A stretch of 64,000 nucleotides of DNA from Acinetobacter sp. ANC 4805 (lineage in GTDB: Bacteria > Pseudomonadota > Gammaproteobacteria > Pseudomonadales > Moraxellaceae), in NCBI RefSeq assembly GCF_022549495.1, contig NZ_JAKZGD010000005.1, forward strand, positions 211,352-275,351, written 5' to 3'. A model generated the notes under the pieces. That model made no database searches and had not been told where the DNA came from. It saw nothing but the letters and a program-made list of their open reading frames with translations. Each line of letters starts with the position of its first letter. Position 1 is the stretch's first letter. Of the stretch, positions 46,300 to 55,281 are shown piece by piece. Both the position numbers and the translations under genes were made by a program.

Positions 46300-47004
46300 T
46301 TAGTTGGTCTTGCCTGAATAGCCTGTTAATAATAAGCCATAAGACGATTTACCATCATTATGTGCCATTTTGACAGGTAGGTAATCGAGTTTTGGTGCTA
46401 ACCAAAATACAGTATTACGTTCAGGTCGATCATGTTGCATGACCACTTTAATGGTGCTGAAAGTCCCATAATTGGTTTTGATGGTTTCCGTACCTTGTTT
46501 GACAAAGCGACGCTCATCTAAGGCTTTTGCATCAGCAATTAAATATTTAGTTCTTAAAGAGTTATTTTTTAAATCTTCACGGATCTGTAATTCGGCATTG
46601 AGTTCATCTAAGGCACCTGCTTGCCATGCAAATGAACGGGCAGTGTCATCTTTTTTGGTATTCACAACTTTACTGCTTGGATTAAAGTTAATACTCATGG
46701 TGTTGTTGTGAATTAAGATTTTGCTGCTACGGCTAAATTTTTGTGATGTAATCTTATTATCCGCAAAACTAAAGTAGCTAGTTTCAGAAGCAGACGCAAT
46801 TCCGCCTGCTTTAGCAATGAATTGATAAGTCCAGCTATTACCTTGTTGAGAAAGTGTGCGTGTTGCAGAACCAAGGTTTTTATTATTGTAGCTAAATTGA
46901 TAGCTTGCTTGAAATGGTGCCATGGCTAATGCGTGACTAGATAAGCTCACACTTAGAATGGCAGCTGAAGTAATACCAACTACGTTCAATAATTTCTTTG
47001 TCAT
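46300..47004 (-). CDS. DUF3108 periplasmic protein
   Basis: A 234-residue secreted protein. A signal peptide ends near SHALA, followed by the DUF3108 beta-barrel-like domain (PFQASYQFSYNNKNLGSATRTLSQQGNSWTYQFIAKAGGIASAS... FWLAPKLDYLPVKMAH). The function of the family is unknown. The start at 47004 is chosen over a frame open 14 codons upstream because it gives a normal signal peptide. Confidence 0.8.
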   Translation of the reverse strand: MTKKLLNVVGITSAAILSVSLSSHALAMAPFQASYQFSYNNKNLGSATRTLSQQGNSWTYQFIAKAGGIASASETSYFSFADNKITSQKFSRSSKILIHNNTMSINFNPSSKVVNTKKDDTARSFAWQAGALDELNAELQIREDLKNNSLRTKYLIADAKALDERRFVKQGTETIKTNYGTFSTIKVVMQHDRPERNTVFWLAPKLDYLPVKMAHNDGKSSYGLLLTGYSGKTN

Positions 47005-47202
47005 CACAGTATATATCCTTGGAATGATTACAGATAACGAAATCACTCTTTATCATTACGATTTGTCGTTATTATGCCTGTAGATTATGAAGAAAAAATC
47101 AGGTTTTTTATTAAATGCTTGTTAATTTTTCGTATGTATCATGGAGATATTTATTTTAGCGGCATGCACTGGAACAGCTCATGCCACACAGATGTCATTT
47201 GA

Positions 47203-47883
47203 TTATTTTCTCACATCTTTTTGCTGAATTGGCGTAACTTCTGTGTCCTCTAATCCATCTTCATCAAAGTCATCGTCATTCGGTGGGTACAAAATAGCAG
47301 CTAAATTGACATTGCCCCAAACAATTAACTCAGCAGGGCGAACTCTCGCGCGGTTCACATGAACTTTACTTAGTGTTTCAATAATACTTGCTTTCTTTTT
47401 AAACCAGCGATTTAAATCCAAATAAAGTAATTCATCTTGGACTGAAACAACTTCAAAATGTTCTAAAATTTTACCAAGTGGGTCTTCATCACGAAATTTT
47501 TGATAGTACCAAATCGCAATATAGAAGCCCCATTTTTGGAAAATGTTTTTGAATTTTGCTTCAATCACTTGGGTGTTGCTAATTTGTTCAAATACCATGA
47601 GTTGCACATCTTTATTCATTTCCATCTGAATAAGTTTTAAGTCAACAGACAAGGTGGTATGTAAACCTTTCACATCAATGGTGGCATATAAACGTAGCCA
47701 TCCATCGTACAGATCGGCATGAAGATCTTGAATGATCTTCACTTTCTCTGTGACATAACGTTCGATTGTTGCATTGACAAAAACTTGTGAAAGTGCAAAC
47801 TCTCTTTCTTCTTCAATAAATTCTTCGGCTTTTTGGTAAACTTTACGTAGACGTTTAACAACGGATGAAATTAGCGTTTGCAT
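47203..47883 (-). CDS. Uncharacterised cytoplasmic protein
   Basis: A 226-residue protein with no membrane segment: helical basic start (SSVVKRLRKVYQKAEEFIEEEREFALSQVFVNATIERYVTEKVKII), central KFRDEDPLGKILEHFEVV and an acidic tail (DDDFDEDGLEDTEVTP). I do not recognise the family. It stands alone, divergent from the second tonB gene. Confidence 0.7.
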   Translation of the reverse strand: MQTLISSVVKRLRKVYQKAEEFIEEEREFALSQVFVNATIERYVTEKVKIIQDLHADLYDGWLRLYATIDVKGLHTTLSVDLKLIQMEMNKDVQLMVFEQISNTQVIEAKFKNIFQKWGFYIAIWYYQKFRDEDPLGKILEHFEVVSVQDELLYLDLNRWFKKKASIIETLSKVHVNRARVRPAELIVWGNVNLAAILYPPNDDDFDEDGLEDTEVTPIQQKDVRK

Positions 47884-48019
47884 AAAAGTTGTTCCAGAAA
47901 GTGAATTGATCGTAGGGTTTATTGATGCTTCATAGATGATTGAAATATCAACACACTCAACTGCAATACCACGATCTTTGTATTAGCTAAAAAATAAAAA
48001 GTAAATTTCTGACTTGCAG

Positions 48020-48041
48020 TGTAGCAAAATTAATTGCTACA
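48020..48041. promoter_or_regulatory. 8-bp inverted repeat upstream of the second tonB gene
   Basis: TGTAGCAA-AATTAA-TTGCTACA, followed by TTTTC. It lies in the roughly 290-base divergent spacer and may be an operator or a weak terminator. Confidence 0.5.
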
Positions 48042-48171
48042 TTTTCATAAAATGATGCTATGCAAACACTGTGACTGTAAGTGGATCACATTTTTTTAGG
48101 ATTGTGAATATTAGTTTGGTTTTATACGGCGGTTGCTGTTGGGGATAAGACATTTTTGTCGCTTGAATGCC

Positions 48172-49059
48172 ATGTGGAATAAAATAAATTTTCGTTCAGG
48201 ACAGTCTCCTTATTGGTGGCAAGATCCAATTTTTGTTGGGGCCGTTACTTTAGCGATGCTTCTACATGGTGCTTTGCTCGCAATTCAGTTTGCAATGCCG
48301 TCACCGACAGATACCTCAACCAAAGAAATCGCTGTCACGGTTCGTCCAAGCCAAGATAAGGTCAAAGATGCAGATTTTTTAGCACAAGCTGATCAAAAAG
48401 GTTCGGGTGATTTTCGTGAAGCACATCGTATGTCGAGTGATATGCCTGCACCGATGAAAGCAGATGCGACAACAGGGGAGTCTGAGTTAGAAAGCTTAGA
48501 AAAAATTCAGCAAAAGCGAGAATTAAAATTTGAAGAAAAAGTCTTAATGACGATTCTAAGTTGGCAAAAACAAGCGGAACAAAGTGAACGTAAAAAAACT
48601 TTAGATGAGTTACAAAGTCAATTTCAGGCAAAAGCTGCGATGGTCGCAAGCTTAGAAGCACAATATTTACAGCGGCAGCAAAACTTTAGCCGTAAACAAC
48701 GGATTAAAACTGTCGATGGAATTCAGGCAAAACAGGATGCATCTGCAGCTTATCTCGACAAGTTTCGTCAGAAAGTGGAATTATATGGTAACCGTTATTA
48801 TCCAGATGAAGCAAAGCAACAACGCCTAGCGGGTGAAGTTCGTTTGATGGTGATTTTGAATACAGAAGGTGGAATCCGTGCAATTCGTTTAATTGATAGT
48901 TCTGGGTATGCAGTTTTAGATGAAGCTGCAAAAGCATCGGTTCGCCGTGGTGCACCATTTGGAGCATTCGATGCTAGTATGAAAAAAGATATTTCTGAGC
49001 TACGTATTATTCGTACATGGCGTTTTGACCCTGTAGATGCCGAGTTCGAGGTACATTGA
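48172..49059 (+). CDS. Second TonB-family energy transducer (helical-linker type)
   Basis: A 295-residue TonB-family protein. The anchor helix is at about residues 17-38 and the C-terminal TonB domain at about 205-295 (YYPDEAKQQRLAGEVRLMVILNTEGGIRAIRLIDSSGYAVLDEAA...). Unlike the classical tonB in this window, the linker is a long Gln/Lys-rich helix (EKIQQKRELKFEEKVLMTILSWQKQAEQSERKKTLDELQSQFQ) rather than Pro-rich, as in Pseudomonas TonB3-type proteins. ATG at 48172 is the only ATG; its ribosome-binding site is weak. No exbBD is nearby. Confidence 0.82.
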   Translation: MWNKINFRSGQSPYWWQDPIFVGAVTLAMLLHGALLAIQFAMPSPTDTSTKEIAVTVRPSQDKVKDADFLAQADQKGSGDFREAHRMSSDMPAPMKADATTGESELESLEKIQQKRELKFEEKVLMTILSWQKQAEQSERKKTLDELQSQFQAKAAMVASLEAQYLQRQQNFSRKQRIKTVDGIQAKQDASAAYLDKFRQKVELYGNRYYPDEAKQQRLAGEVRLMVILNTEGGIRAIRLIDSSGYAVLDEAAKASVRRGAPFGAFDASMKKDISELRIIRTWRFDPVDAEFEVH

Positions 49060-49213
49060 ATTTATGTATCGGCTTGATAGAAATTTGTGATCATAAAAAA
49101 TTAATTAAAAATTTCATAAAAATCAAATTATTAATTTTTGTAAATTTTAAATCTATTTTTAATTAAATAAAAACAGATAATTAAATTAACCTTAATAAAT
49201 TTGAAATAATAAT

Positions 49214-49232
49214 AAAAATGATTATCATTCGC
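49214..49232. promoter_or_regulatory. Fur-box-like operator of the siderophore receptor
   Basis: AAAAATGATTATCATTCGC matches the 19-bp Fur consensus at about 14 of 19 positions and contains the core ATGATTATCAT. It lies about 75-130 bases upstream of the receptor start. Confidence 0.7.
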
Positions 49233-49345
49233 AGTGTATTTTAGATTATCTTTATGTTTGAAATGTGTACATCCTTTTTAAGTATTTCTGTGGGGTATAG
49301 GCGTGCATGTTTTCAAATGTTCCATACGATCAAGGGCATTCTTCC

Positions 49346-51484
49346 ATGTATCAATATACGTCGTTAAAAACTTTCAAAGCACATCCGTTGATGCTCGCTA
49401 TGGCGGTACTTTTACCATCATTTGCTTATGCTGAATCAACAACTGAAAATACCAAGCTACCGACCATTACTGTAAATGCAGAGAAGGAGAATGCAGCAAC
49501 CACAGAAGGGACAAAAAGCTATACAGCAAAGAGTAGCAATACTTCTACAAAGCTGAATTTGTCTCTACGTGAAACACCGCAATCAGTTAAAGTGATTACT
49601 CGTGAATACTTGGATGATACCAATATCAATTCTTTTCAGGAATTACTGAAGAATGTAACAGGTGTTACTGTAAACCAGTGGGATGAGCGTCAATATCCAA
49701 CGGCTCGTGGTTTTGATGTCGATTATTACCTGTTTGATGGTGTGCCAAGCACTTCAGATTTTCATAATGCGGGCGATCCAGATTTAAGTCTATATGATCG
49801 AGTAGAATTGGTAAAAGGGGCGAATGGTCTGATGACAGGTGCAGGAAACCCTGCCATTGCGATTAATATGATTCGTAAACATGCAAATTCTAAGGAGTTG
49901 ACAGGAAATGTTAGTACTTCTTTAGGTTCATGGAATGCATGGAGTAGTACTGCGGATGTTTCTATGCCACTCAATGCGGATGGTAGTGTTCGTGGTCGTG
50001 TGGTGGTAAAACACGAGCAAACGGATTCCTTTGCTGATCACTATAATAAAGACAATAATGTGGTTTATGGTGTGATTGATGCGGACTTAACAGATAGTAC
50101 CTATTTATCAGTAGGTGCAAGTTATCAGAATCTTGAACGAAATGGGATTAAATGGGGTGGTTTGCCAGCATTTTATACCGATGGTACACGTACTAATTTC
50201 GACCGTTCTAAAACAGTTACTTCTGACTGGACATACTGGAATGCAGATACAACTTCTGCATTTGCCACATTTAAACAAAAACTATGGAATGACATTAGCC
50301 TAAATGTCAATTATGACTATCGTCAATTAAAAGGCGAAACTGCTTTATTGTATATATGGGATTTGAATGGTGCAGACAAGGCGACTAATAGTGCATCGGA
50401 TTTATATCCTTATACGAGTGAATCTACATTTACCCAGAATAATGTGGATACTTCAGTTTCAGCACCATTTAACATTGCTGGTTTAAAGCAGGAAGTGATC
50501 GCAGGCTTTATGTATAATCAGAGCAAAAAAACGGATGCCGCTTATGGTAATCCATTGCTTGATAATTATGTAATTGACTTTGATGAAGCTACAAATTCAA
50601 GGCTTCTGGGTTCAATCAATAACAACAATAAAATGCCATCCAATAAAACGACTCAGACAGGCGCTTATGTCGCAGGTAAATTTACTTTGTTGGAACCTTT
50701 AAAACTAGTGACAGGTGTACGTTTGTCTAACTGGAAATATAAAAGTGAAGATGGGATAGGCAATCGAGAATTCAAAAATGAAGTCACGCCATATGCAGGG
50801 CTAATCTTTGATTTCCTGGATAATTATTCATGGTATGCCAGTTATACAGGTATCTTTAAGCCAGAAGATAAACGAGGTCTGGATGGCAAATATTTGGATC
50901 CCCGTGAAGGTAAAAATTATGAAACAGGCTTAAAAGGTGAATTCTTTGAGGGCAAATTAAATGCCTCATTCACAGTATTCCAGACCCAGCAGGATAATGT
51001 TGCAGAGATCACAGGAGAGAAAATTACTGTGAATGGTCAACCTGTTGATGGTTATCGTAGTGCAGATGGAGTAAAGAGCAAAGGTGTTGAATTTGAACTT
51101 GATGGTGAAATTTCACCCAACTGGAATATGAGCTTTGGTGTCGCTCATTTCAATGCTAAAGATGCGGATGGCAAAGAAGTACAAACGACATCTGCACGCA
51201 CCACTGCTAATCTATTTACCAAATATAAATTGGATAAATGGAGCGTAGGCGGTGGTCTAAATTATAAGAGCAAGACGTATGTCGATGAAAGTTTAGGTCG
51301 AATTACTCAGGGTGCGTATGTATTGACTAATTTAATGGTCGGTTATGATTTTGATCAGAATATCAAGGCACAACTGAACCTAAATAATATATTTGATGAA
51401 AAATATTATGAAGGTCTTGGTCTGAATGGTATGGTCTATGGCGCACCACGTAATGCAACGTTAACACTACGTTATCAATTCTAA
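49346..51484 (+). CDS. TonB-dependent siderophore receptor (FhuE/FpvA-like)
   Basis: A roughly 712-residue outer-membrane receptor. The signal peptide is MYQYTSLKTFKAHPLMLAMA with cleavage after SFAYA. The TonB box/plug follows (LSLRETPQSVKVITREYLDD, YPTARGFDVDYYLFDGVP, LYDRVELVKGANGLM), then a 22-strand barrel ending in RYQF with a terminal Phe. The motif SWYASYTGIFKPEDKRGLDGK is typical of ferric coprogen/pyoverdine receptors; the ligand is not settled. ATG 49346 has AAGGG nine bases upstream; ATG 49307 is an alternative. A Fur-like box lies upstream. Confidence 0.92.
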   Translation: MYQYTSLKTFKAHPLMLAMAVLLPSFAYAESTTENTKLPTITVNAEKENAATTEGTKSYTAKSSNTSTKLNLSLRETPQSVKVITREYLDDTNINSFQELLKNVTGVTVNQWDERQYPTARGFDVDYYLFDGVPSTSDFHNAGDPDLSLYDRVELVKGANGLMTGAGNPAIAINMIRKHANSKELTGNVSTSLGSWNAWSSTADVSMPLNADGSVRGRVVVKHEQTDSFADHYNKDNNVVYGVIDADLTDSTYLSVGASYQNLERNGIKWGGLPAFYTDGTRTNFDRSKTVTSDWTYWNADTTSAFATFKQKLWNDISLNVNYDYRQLKGETALLYIWDLNGADKATNSASDLYPYTSESTFTQNNVDTSVSAPFNIAGLKQEVIAGFMYNQSKKTDAAYGNPLLDNYVIDFDEATNSRLLGSINNNNKMPSNKTTQTGAYVAGKFTLLEPLKLVTGVRLSNWKYKSEDGIGNREFKNEVTPYAGLIFDFLDNYSWYASYTGIFKPEDKRGLDGKYLDPREGKNYETGLKGEFFEGKLNASFTVFQTQQDNVAEITGEKITVNGQPVDGYRSADGVKSKGVEFELDGEISPNWNMSFGVAHFNAKDADGKEVQTTSARTTANLFTKYKLDKWSVGGGLNYKSKTYVDESLGRITQGAYVLTNLMVGYDFDQNIKAQLNLNNIFDEKYYEGLGLNGMVYGAPRNATLTLRYQF

Positions 51485-51498
51485 AAAATAAATAATAA

Positions 51499-51526
51499 AA
51501 AACGGCTGAATTCAGCCGTTTTTTAT
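51499..51526. terminator. Terminator after the siderophore receptor
   Basis: Perfect 20-bp palindrome AACGGCTGAATTCAGCCGTT with A- and T-runs on either side, working in either direction. Confidence 0.88.
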
Positions 51527-51553
51527 TGGAAATGTGGATAAGTCTAGACTTAT

Positions 51554-51853
51554 TCACAAGCCATTTTGACTTGAATAAGCACGTTCAACTTTGCAGATCT
51601 CCACACTAAAGTCCTGATACCACTTTTCTTTGCCTAAGCGTTGCGCAGCTTGATGTTCTGCATCTTGTTGCCAATGTCTGATATCTTCGAGGCTATGCCA
51701 ATAAGATAGAGCTATTTCAAAACCATTTTCACTACATGCTTCGAACTGGACGCAGTTAAATTGGCTTAATGCTTTATTTCTTAGCTTCTGCGCCATTTCA
51801 GAGTAAGTTGTATCAAGTTGTTTGATCGTAGCTTTAAAAATGACGATATACAT
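51554..51853 (-). CDS. Antibiotic biosynthesis monooxygenase (ABM)-like protein
   Basis: A 99-residue ferredoxin-like ABM/YgiN-fold protein: YIVIFKATIKQLDTTYSEMAQKLRNKALSQFNCVQFEACSENGFEIALSYWHSLEDIRHWQQDAEHQAAQRLGKEKW. Many family members are dimeric quinol monooxygenases or heme-interacting enzymes; the substrate is unknown. The frame is open back into ybeY; the start at 51853 gives the usual domain edge but no clear ribosome-binding site, so it is less certain. It is just downstream of ybeY. Confidence 0.75.
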   Translation of the reverse strand: MYIVIFKATIKQLDTTYSEMAQKLRNKALSQFNCVQFEACSENGFEIALSYWHSLEDIRHWQQDAEHQAAQRLGKEKWYQDFSVEICKVERAYSSQNGL

Positions 51854-51863
51854 AGAAGCTTGA

Positions 51864-52349
51864 TTAAATCTCATCTGCTTGGTACGGATTGGCGATACCC
51901 AATTTTTTGAGAATTTCAATTTCTAAAGCTTCCATTTCTTCTGCTTCAGCCTCACTTGTTTCATGGTCGTAACCGAGTAAATGTAAAATGCCGTGAACGA
52001 GTAAATGAGTGAAATGGTCGCTTGGCGTCTTTTGTTGTTCAGTTGCTTCTTGTAAAACCACAGGAATACAAATCACCAAGTCACCTAGAGGTTCTGCATC
52101 CAGTAAGCTGAGCATTTCTTCTGGGATGTCGCTTGGAAAAGACAGCACATTGGTGGGTTTATCTTTTTCACGATATTGCAGATTCAGCTCATGGCTTTCT
52201 GCGAGGTCGACGCAGGCAATTCCGATTTCGCAGTCTACGTCGAAACCGACATGACGGAGTGTGGTTTCAATCTGCTTTTTAATTTGACCACGTTTTAGTG
52301 GTAATTCATTCGCTTGAAAGTCTTGTTGAAGGCTTAAGTTGATTTTCAA
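51864..52349 (-). CDS. ybeY: rRNA maturation RNase YbeY
   Basis: A 161-residue YbeY endoribonuclease acting in 16S rRNA 3' maturation and ribosome quality control. The zinc-binding signature is [22 protein letters not shown] near the C-terminus. It lies downstream of phoH, as in many bacteria, with a palindromic repeat of about 130 bases inserted between them. Confidence 0.95.
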   Translation of the reverse strand: MKINLSLQQDFQANELPLKRGQIKKQIETTLRHVGFDVDCEIGIACVDLAESHELNLQYREKDKPTNVLSFPSDIPEEMLSLLDAEPLGDLVICIPVVLQEATEQQKTPSDHFTHLLVHGILHLLGYDHETSEAEAEEMEALEIEILKKLGIANPYQADEI

Positions 52350-52376
52350 AATAGATCCTTAATCATCTCTCCCGAC

Positions 52377-52469
52377 CTCCTTTTTTAAAGGAAGGCATTT
52401 CACGAATGTAAGTATTTCCTTCATTTCGTGGAAAGTCCCCCTTTTATTAAAGGGGGACTTAGAGGGATT
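52377..52469. repeat. Palindromic dispersed repeat between phoH and ybeY
   Basis: Stem-loops in series: a CCTTTTTTAAAGG-containing arm pair, TTTCACGAA/TTCGTGGAA, and a perfect 12-bp pair AAGTCCCCCTTT/AAAGGGGGACTT (52433-52444 with 52449-52460). The tail ACTTAGAGGGATT follows. The last hairpin and tail match those at 8152-8187. Confidence 0.8.
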
Positions 52470-52497
52470 TTTCTAAACAGAGGGTTAGAGGGTTGTT

Positions 52498-53574
52498 CTA
52501 AATGTGTTGTGCATCTGCCGCAAAGTCATTTTCTGCAGTCAGTGCTTCTTGTCGAGCTTTACGTTCGGCACGAGCTTCAGCAGATAAGCGTTGTTGTTCA
52601 CAATCCCAACCCTCATATGCTTCGACAATTTTTTGTACTAGTTGATGACGCACAATATCTCGAGAGTGAAAACGAGTGATATGGATTTCATCTATATTTT
52701 CAAGTACACGTAACGCTTGTGCCAAGCCAGATTGTTGCCCACGAGGTAAGTCGACTTGAGTTACGTCACCTGTGATGACTGCACGAGAACCAAACCCTAA
52801 ACGTGTTAAAAACATTTTCATTTGTTCAGGTGTAGTGTTTTGTGCTTCATCCAAGATGACAAAGGAATGATTTAACGTTCGTCCGCGCATATAGGCCAGT
52901 GGAGCAACTTCGATGACTTGACGTTCAATCAGTTTGGCAACTTTATCAAAGCCCAGCATTTCATAGAGTGCATCATAAAGTGGACGTAGGTAAGGGTCAA
53001 TTTTCTGGGTTAAATCACCTGGTAAAAAGCCCAGTTTTTCACCCGCTTCGACCGCAGGGCGAACCAATAGAATACGTTGAATTTCGTTACGTTCAAGCAT
53101 ATCTACTGCGGCAGCAACTGCAAGATAGGTTTTACCTGTCCCTGCTGGACCAATACCGAATGAAATATCACTTTGTAAGATACGTTGTACATAGCGTTTT
53201 TGGTTTGCACCACGTGGGTTAATTCGCCCTTTACGGGTCTGTAACCAAACGTTATCTAAACCCGTATGTTCTTGATCTGTATCTTCTATAAGTTCACGGT
53301 CTGTCTGTGAACCTTGAATCATTAAATGAAGAACATCGGCGCTGATTTGAGGGGAAAGTTCTGATTCTTGATAGAGCCGTTGCAATAATGCTTCGGCTCT
53401 TTCGACCGTTTCGATACTACCATCAAGATAGAAAGCATCGCCTCGGTGACTAATTTTGACATCCAAACGTTGTTCGATTTGCTTTATATGCCCGTTATAC
53501 GCACCGAGCATGCTTTTCAAACGTTCCATTGAAATTTCTGGGAACATTACTGTACGTTGAATCGCTGCAGTCAA
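52498..53574 (-). CDS. phoH: PhoH family protein
   Basis: A 358-residue PhoH-family ATPase. The P-loop is in FGIGPAGTGKTYLAVAAAVDML and Walker B in SFVILDEAQNTTPEQMKMFLTRLG, in an AAA/helicase-like fold. It is part of the miaB-phoH-ybeY group linked to RNA metabolism. The start is TTG at 53574, with AAGGG six bases upstream and the family start LTAAIQRTVMFPEISMERL (TTG reads Met). The frame is open 20 codons further. Confidence 0.93.
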   Translation of the reverse strand: MTAAIQRTVMFPEISMERLKSMLGAYNGHIKQIEQRLDVKISHRGDAFYLDGSIETVERAEALLQRLYQESELSPQISADVLHLMIQGSQTDRELIEDTDQEHTGLDNVWLQTRKGRINPRGANQKRYVQRILQSDISFGIGPAGTGKTYLAVAAAVDMLERNEIQRILLVRPAVEAGEKLGFLPGDLTQKIDPYLRPLYDALYEMLGFDKVAKLIERQVIEVAPLAYMRGRTLNHSFVILDEAQNTTPEQMKMFLTRLGFGSRAVITGDVTQVDLPRGQQSGLAQALRVLENIDEIHITRFHSRDIVRHQLVQKIVEAYEGWDCEQQRLSAEARAERKARQEALTAENDFAADAQHI

Positions 53575-53614
53575 GAGAAACCCTTTTTGTCGATTTGTAA
53601 GAGTACCCCTTACA

Positions 53615-55066
53615 TTACGCCACGTCAGGTTCAAGATTCAAGAGTTCACCATAAACTAAATTTAAAGTTTTAATTTCAGTGATCTCAATTTCTGCAAAGC
53701 GTCCAACCCATGTTGCATCACCAATGAATGTGACTAAACGGGTATTATCCGCAGTGCCCATTAAGATATTCGGATCTTTATCTGATACTTTTTCAATTAA
53801 GACGCGTTCAACTTTACCCAGCATTGCATCTGTTTTATCAATACTCGATTGTTTAATCACTTGCTGAACTTGAGCGAGACGATCTTTCTTGACTTGCTCA
53901 GGCGTACTATCTGGTAAGTCAGATGCAGGCGTACCCGGACGTTTTGAGTACACAAAACTATAAGAGTGATCGAAATCTAAATCTTTAATGAACTGTAAGG
54001 TTTCAGCAAAATGCTGATCTGTTTCACCTGGGAAACCGATAATAAAGTCGCTCGATAAATGCATATCTGGGCGTACTTTTCGTAGCTTGGCAATTTTATC
54101 GATATAGACATCAATGGTGTGATTACGCTTCATGGCTTGCAATACATCGTTTGAACCACTTTGTACTGGTAAATGTAAATGAGAAACCATTTGCGGTAAA
54201 TCACGGTAGCATTGAATTAAATCATCAGAAAATTCAAGTGGGTGAGAAGTGGTATAGCGTAAACGACCAATCCCTGGAATTTCAGCTACTAAGCGAAGTA
54301 GTTCAGGGAAGGTGCAGATTTCGCCTTCAAAGGTCTCACCACGATAGCCATTCACGTTTTGACCAAGCAAACTGACCTCACGCACGCCTTTTTCAGCTAA
54401 ACCTGCAATTTCAGCCAATACATCATCCAGTGGACGAGAAACTTCTTCACCACGGGTATAAGGTACAACACAGAATGAACAGTATTTAGAGCAGCCTTCC
54501 ATAATTGAAACGAATGCTTTAAAGCCCTCAACACGTGGCTCAGGCAGAAAGTCAAATTTCTCAATATCTGGGAAAGAAATATCAACCAATTTGATCTTTT
54601 CTTTCTTTGGTTTTTCGATCTGCGCTTGATGCTGATCTAGCATTTGTGGCAAACGGTGCAAGGTTTGTGGACCAAATACCATATCGACATAAGGTGCACG
54701 TTTTTGAATATTGTCACCTTCTTGAGAGGCAACACAACCGCCAACACCAATCACGAGATCAGGGTTCTGCTCTTTGAGTTTGCGCCAACGACCTAAGCCA
54801 CTGAAGACCTTCTCTTGTGCTTTTTCACGAATCGAACAGGTATTCATCAGCAGAATGTCTGCGTCATTTGGATTGTCAGTCAGCACATAACCGTGCGAAT
54901 CACCTAATAAGTCTGCCATACGATGACTGTCATACTCATTCATCTGACACCCTTGCGTTTCAATAAATAATTTTTTAATTGAAACATCAGCGGTGTGCGT
55001 TGGCTGGGTAACAGTGTTTTCTGAAGCAGCTTTTACAGCACTTGGAATGAATGTTTGAACCGTCAT
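53615..55066 (-). CDS. miaB: tRNA-2-methylthio-N6-dimethylallyladenosine synthase MiaB
   Basis: A 483-residue radical-SAM methylthiotransferase acting at A37 of tRNAs. An N-terminal UPF0004 domain holds three cluster cysteines ([33 protein letters not shown]). The radical-SAM motif is [17 protein letters not shown], and a C-terminal TRAM domain ends the protein. phoH and ybeY follow on the same strand. Confidence 0.97.
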   Translation of the reverse strand: MTVQTFIPSAVKAASENTVTQPTHTADVSIKKLFIETQGCQMNEYDSHRMADLLGDSHGYVLTDNPNDADILLMNTCSIREKAQEKVFSGLGRWRKLKEQNPDLVIGVGGCVASQEGDNIQKRAPYVDMVFGPQTLHRLPQMLDQHQAQIEKPKKEKIKLVDISFPDIEKFDFLPEPRVEGFKAFVSIMEGCSKYCSFCVVPYTRGEEVSRPLDDVLAEIAGLAEKGVREVSLLGQNVNGYRGETFEGEICTFPELLRLVAEIPGIGRLRYTTSHPLEFSDDLIQCYRDLPQMVSHLHLPVQSGSNDVLQAMKRNHTIDVYIDKIAKLRKVRPDMHLSSDFIIGFPGETDQHFAETLQFIKDLDFDHSYSFVYSKRPGTPASDLPDSTPEQVKKDRLAQVQQVIKQSSIDKTDAMLGKVERVLIEKVSDKDPNILMGTADNTRLVTFIGDATWVGRFAEIEITEIKTLNLVYGELLNLEPDVA

Positions 55067-55226
55067 GCAGGCTCCTAAACAAGGTGGATTTAAACAAACC
55101 GCGGATTATAACAGCATTTTTGCCTGAACGCAGAGAATAAAAAACTGACAAAAATGGACAGTTTGTGAATAAAAATGGATAAATTTTAATGAATATGAAT
55201 CAGTAAGTTACATAACACAACAATAG

Positions 55227-55254
55227 TTGGAACTTAGACTTATTACACTATAAT
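55227..55254 (+). promoter_or_regulatory. Promoter of slt
   Basis: -35 TTGGAA (55227-55232) and -10 TATAAT (55249-55254) with a 16-base spacer, about 28 bases before the slt start. Confidence 0.65.
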
Positions 55255-55281
55255 GGCGGGAAAAATTGAGCAAACGTATTG

